From positions 1 to 64,000 of the forward strand of contig CAZIDP010000021.1 of the NCBI GenBank assembly GCA_964537975.1: 64,000 nucleotides of DNA, read 5' to 3'. Below, piece by piece: positions 63,444-64,000 of this stretch. Made by a program: the position numbers and the translations under genes. Source of the DNA: SCBR16-9 sp964537975 (GTDB lineage Bacteria; Hydrogenedentota; Hydrogenedentia; Hydrogenedentales; SCBR16-9). The first letter of the stretch is position 1; each line of letters opens with the position of its first letter. The notes beneath the pieces were generated by a model that was not told the origin of the DNA, did not search any database, and saw nothing but the letters and a program-made list of their open reading frames with translations.

Positions 63444-64000
63444 TCAGACTCGGTAAAGCGTAATTCCTTGACGTTCCACCTCGCGGGCAAAACTGTCTTC
63501 CATTTCTCTGTCTGTAACAAGCACATCAACATCTTGCAATTTGCCTGCATTCACAAAAGAAATATTGCCCACTTTGCCGCTGTGCGCGAGCACAATGACT
63601 TCATGAGCCCGCTTTATAACCAGCTCCTTCGTGAATGCCTCCGCAGGGTCAGTTGTTGTCAACCCTTCTGCCAAGGTCAAACCCAGTGTGCCCATGAACG
63701 CTTTATCGATATTGAGTTCACTCAGAAGATGACGTGTCAGCGCGCCGACCATGGTCTGGCTCAATCGTCGAAGCTCACCTCCTATAAGGATCAGTTTTGG
63801 TCCCCCACCTGCCAGCTCCCATGCTGCACGCAGGGAATTTGTCACAACAGTGATGTTACTGCGATCGCGTATCAGGCGTGTAAGCTCAAGTACTGTACTT
63901 CCACCATCAAGATATATCGTGTCACGTGATTCAATCAGGCTGGCAGCAAATTCTGCTATGCGGAATTTTTCCCGACGAGCGATAGATGCTTTGTCGTCAA
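63444..64000 (-). CDS. DeoR-family transcriptional regulator, partial (start beyond the window)
   Basis: About 184 residues of the C-terminal sensor domain are visible; the frame runs off the right edge, so the N-terminal helix-turn-helix is missing. The phosphate-binding block reads ESRDTIYLDGGSTVLELTRL, followed by ITVVTNSL, GGELRRLSQTMVGAL and DKAFMGTLGL. These match DeoR-type regulators that sense phosphorylated sugars. It precedes the E2-E1 operon on the same strand with a 270-bp gap, so it may or may not regulate it. Confidence 0.88.
   Translation of the reverse strand, partial: DDKASIARREKFRIAEFAASLIESRDTIYLDGGSTVLELTRLIRDRSNITVVTNSLRAAWELAGGGPKLILIGGELRRLSQTMVGALTRHLLSELNIDKAFMGTLGLTLAEGLTTTDPAEAFTKELVIKRAHEVIVLAHSGKVGNISFVNAGKLQDVDVLVTDREMEDSFAREVERQGITLYRV

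Noticed and set aside
1..64000. CRISPR arrays, tRNA and rRNA genes
   Set aside because: No regularly spaced direct repeats and no tRNA or rRNA signatures were found on reading both strands; a tRNAscan/Infernal run would be decisive.

Overview
The window reads as a bacterial chromosome segment of moderate GC. Its gene content (DUF1559-type pseudopilin, LacI-controlled sugar operon with a fused transporter, Alternative Complex III with an A2-type caa3 oxidase, V-type ATPase, DUF6807/PmoA-like protein, stand-alone groEL) fits an uncultured aerobic heterotroph of the PVC/Hydrogenedentota/Sumerlaeota kind. That placement is an inference from gene families; no rRNA or other phylogenetic marker is present. 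No tRNA, rRNA or CRISPR array was seen.

Layout. 1-4.5 kb: sparse accessory DNA with an integrase C-terminal remnant, a secreted neutral-ceramidase-like protein, a small unknown ORF and an M50-like membrane metallopeptidase. 4.5-8 kb: a GC-richer DUF2339 membrane protein behind a good sigma-A-type promoter. 8-18 kb: a sigma-54 activator with a GAF domain, divergent from a thioredoxin-like / RND adaptor / RND pump / TolC-like lipoprotein set. A -24/-12 promoter with correct spacing lies in the divergent gap, and an HD-GYP protein follows. 18-19.8 kb: a gene graveyard with two terminally inverted repeat elements, a truncated VOC protein, an antitoxin with a broken PIN toxin, a truncated DNA-alkylation-repair protein, and the second copy of an interspersed repeat also found at 8.2 kb. 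20-21.5 kb: a Big2-domain lipoprotein.

21.5-34.5 kb (minus strand): a respiratory gene set in the order actABCDEF, a small membrane protein, sco, ctaC, ctaD, ctaE, ctaF. It encodes a quinol:cytochrome c oxidoreductase (Alternative Complex III) and the caa3 oxidase it would feed. 35-45 kb (plus strand): a V/A-type ATPase operon in the Enterococcus ntpFIKECGABD order, ending in a PTS EIIA-like gene and a terminator hairpin.

45-55.5 kb (minus strand): a LacI-family regulator and, downstream of it, a catabolic gene set: DUF1559 pseudopilin, a TPR + solute-binding protein + MalF-type permease fusion of 1150 residues, a MalG-type permease, a secreted glycoside-hydrolase-like protein and a nucleoside hydrolase. 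Two near-identical 12-bp operators (TGAACCGGTTNN) lie upstream of lacI, just after its promoter, and upstream of the pseudopilin gene. This is the most unusual part of the window. 55.7-64 kb: a DUF6807 protein, groEL with a perfect CIRCE operator and promoter but no groES, a fused alpha-beta E1 and an E2 with two subunit-binding domains (2-oxoacid dehydrogenase complex, no E3), and a DeoR-family regulator cut by the right edge.
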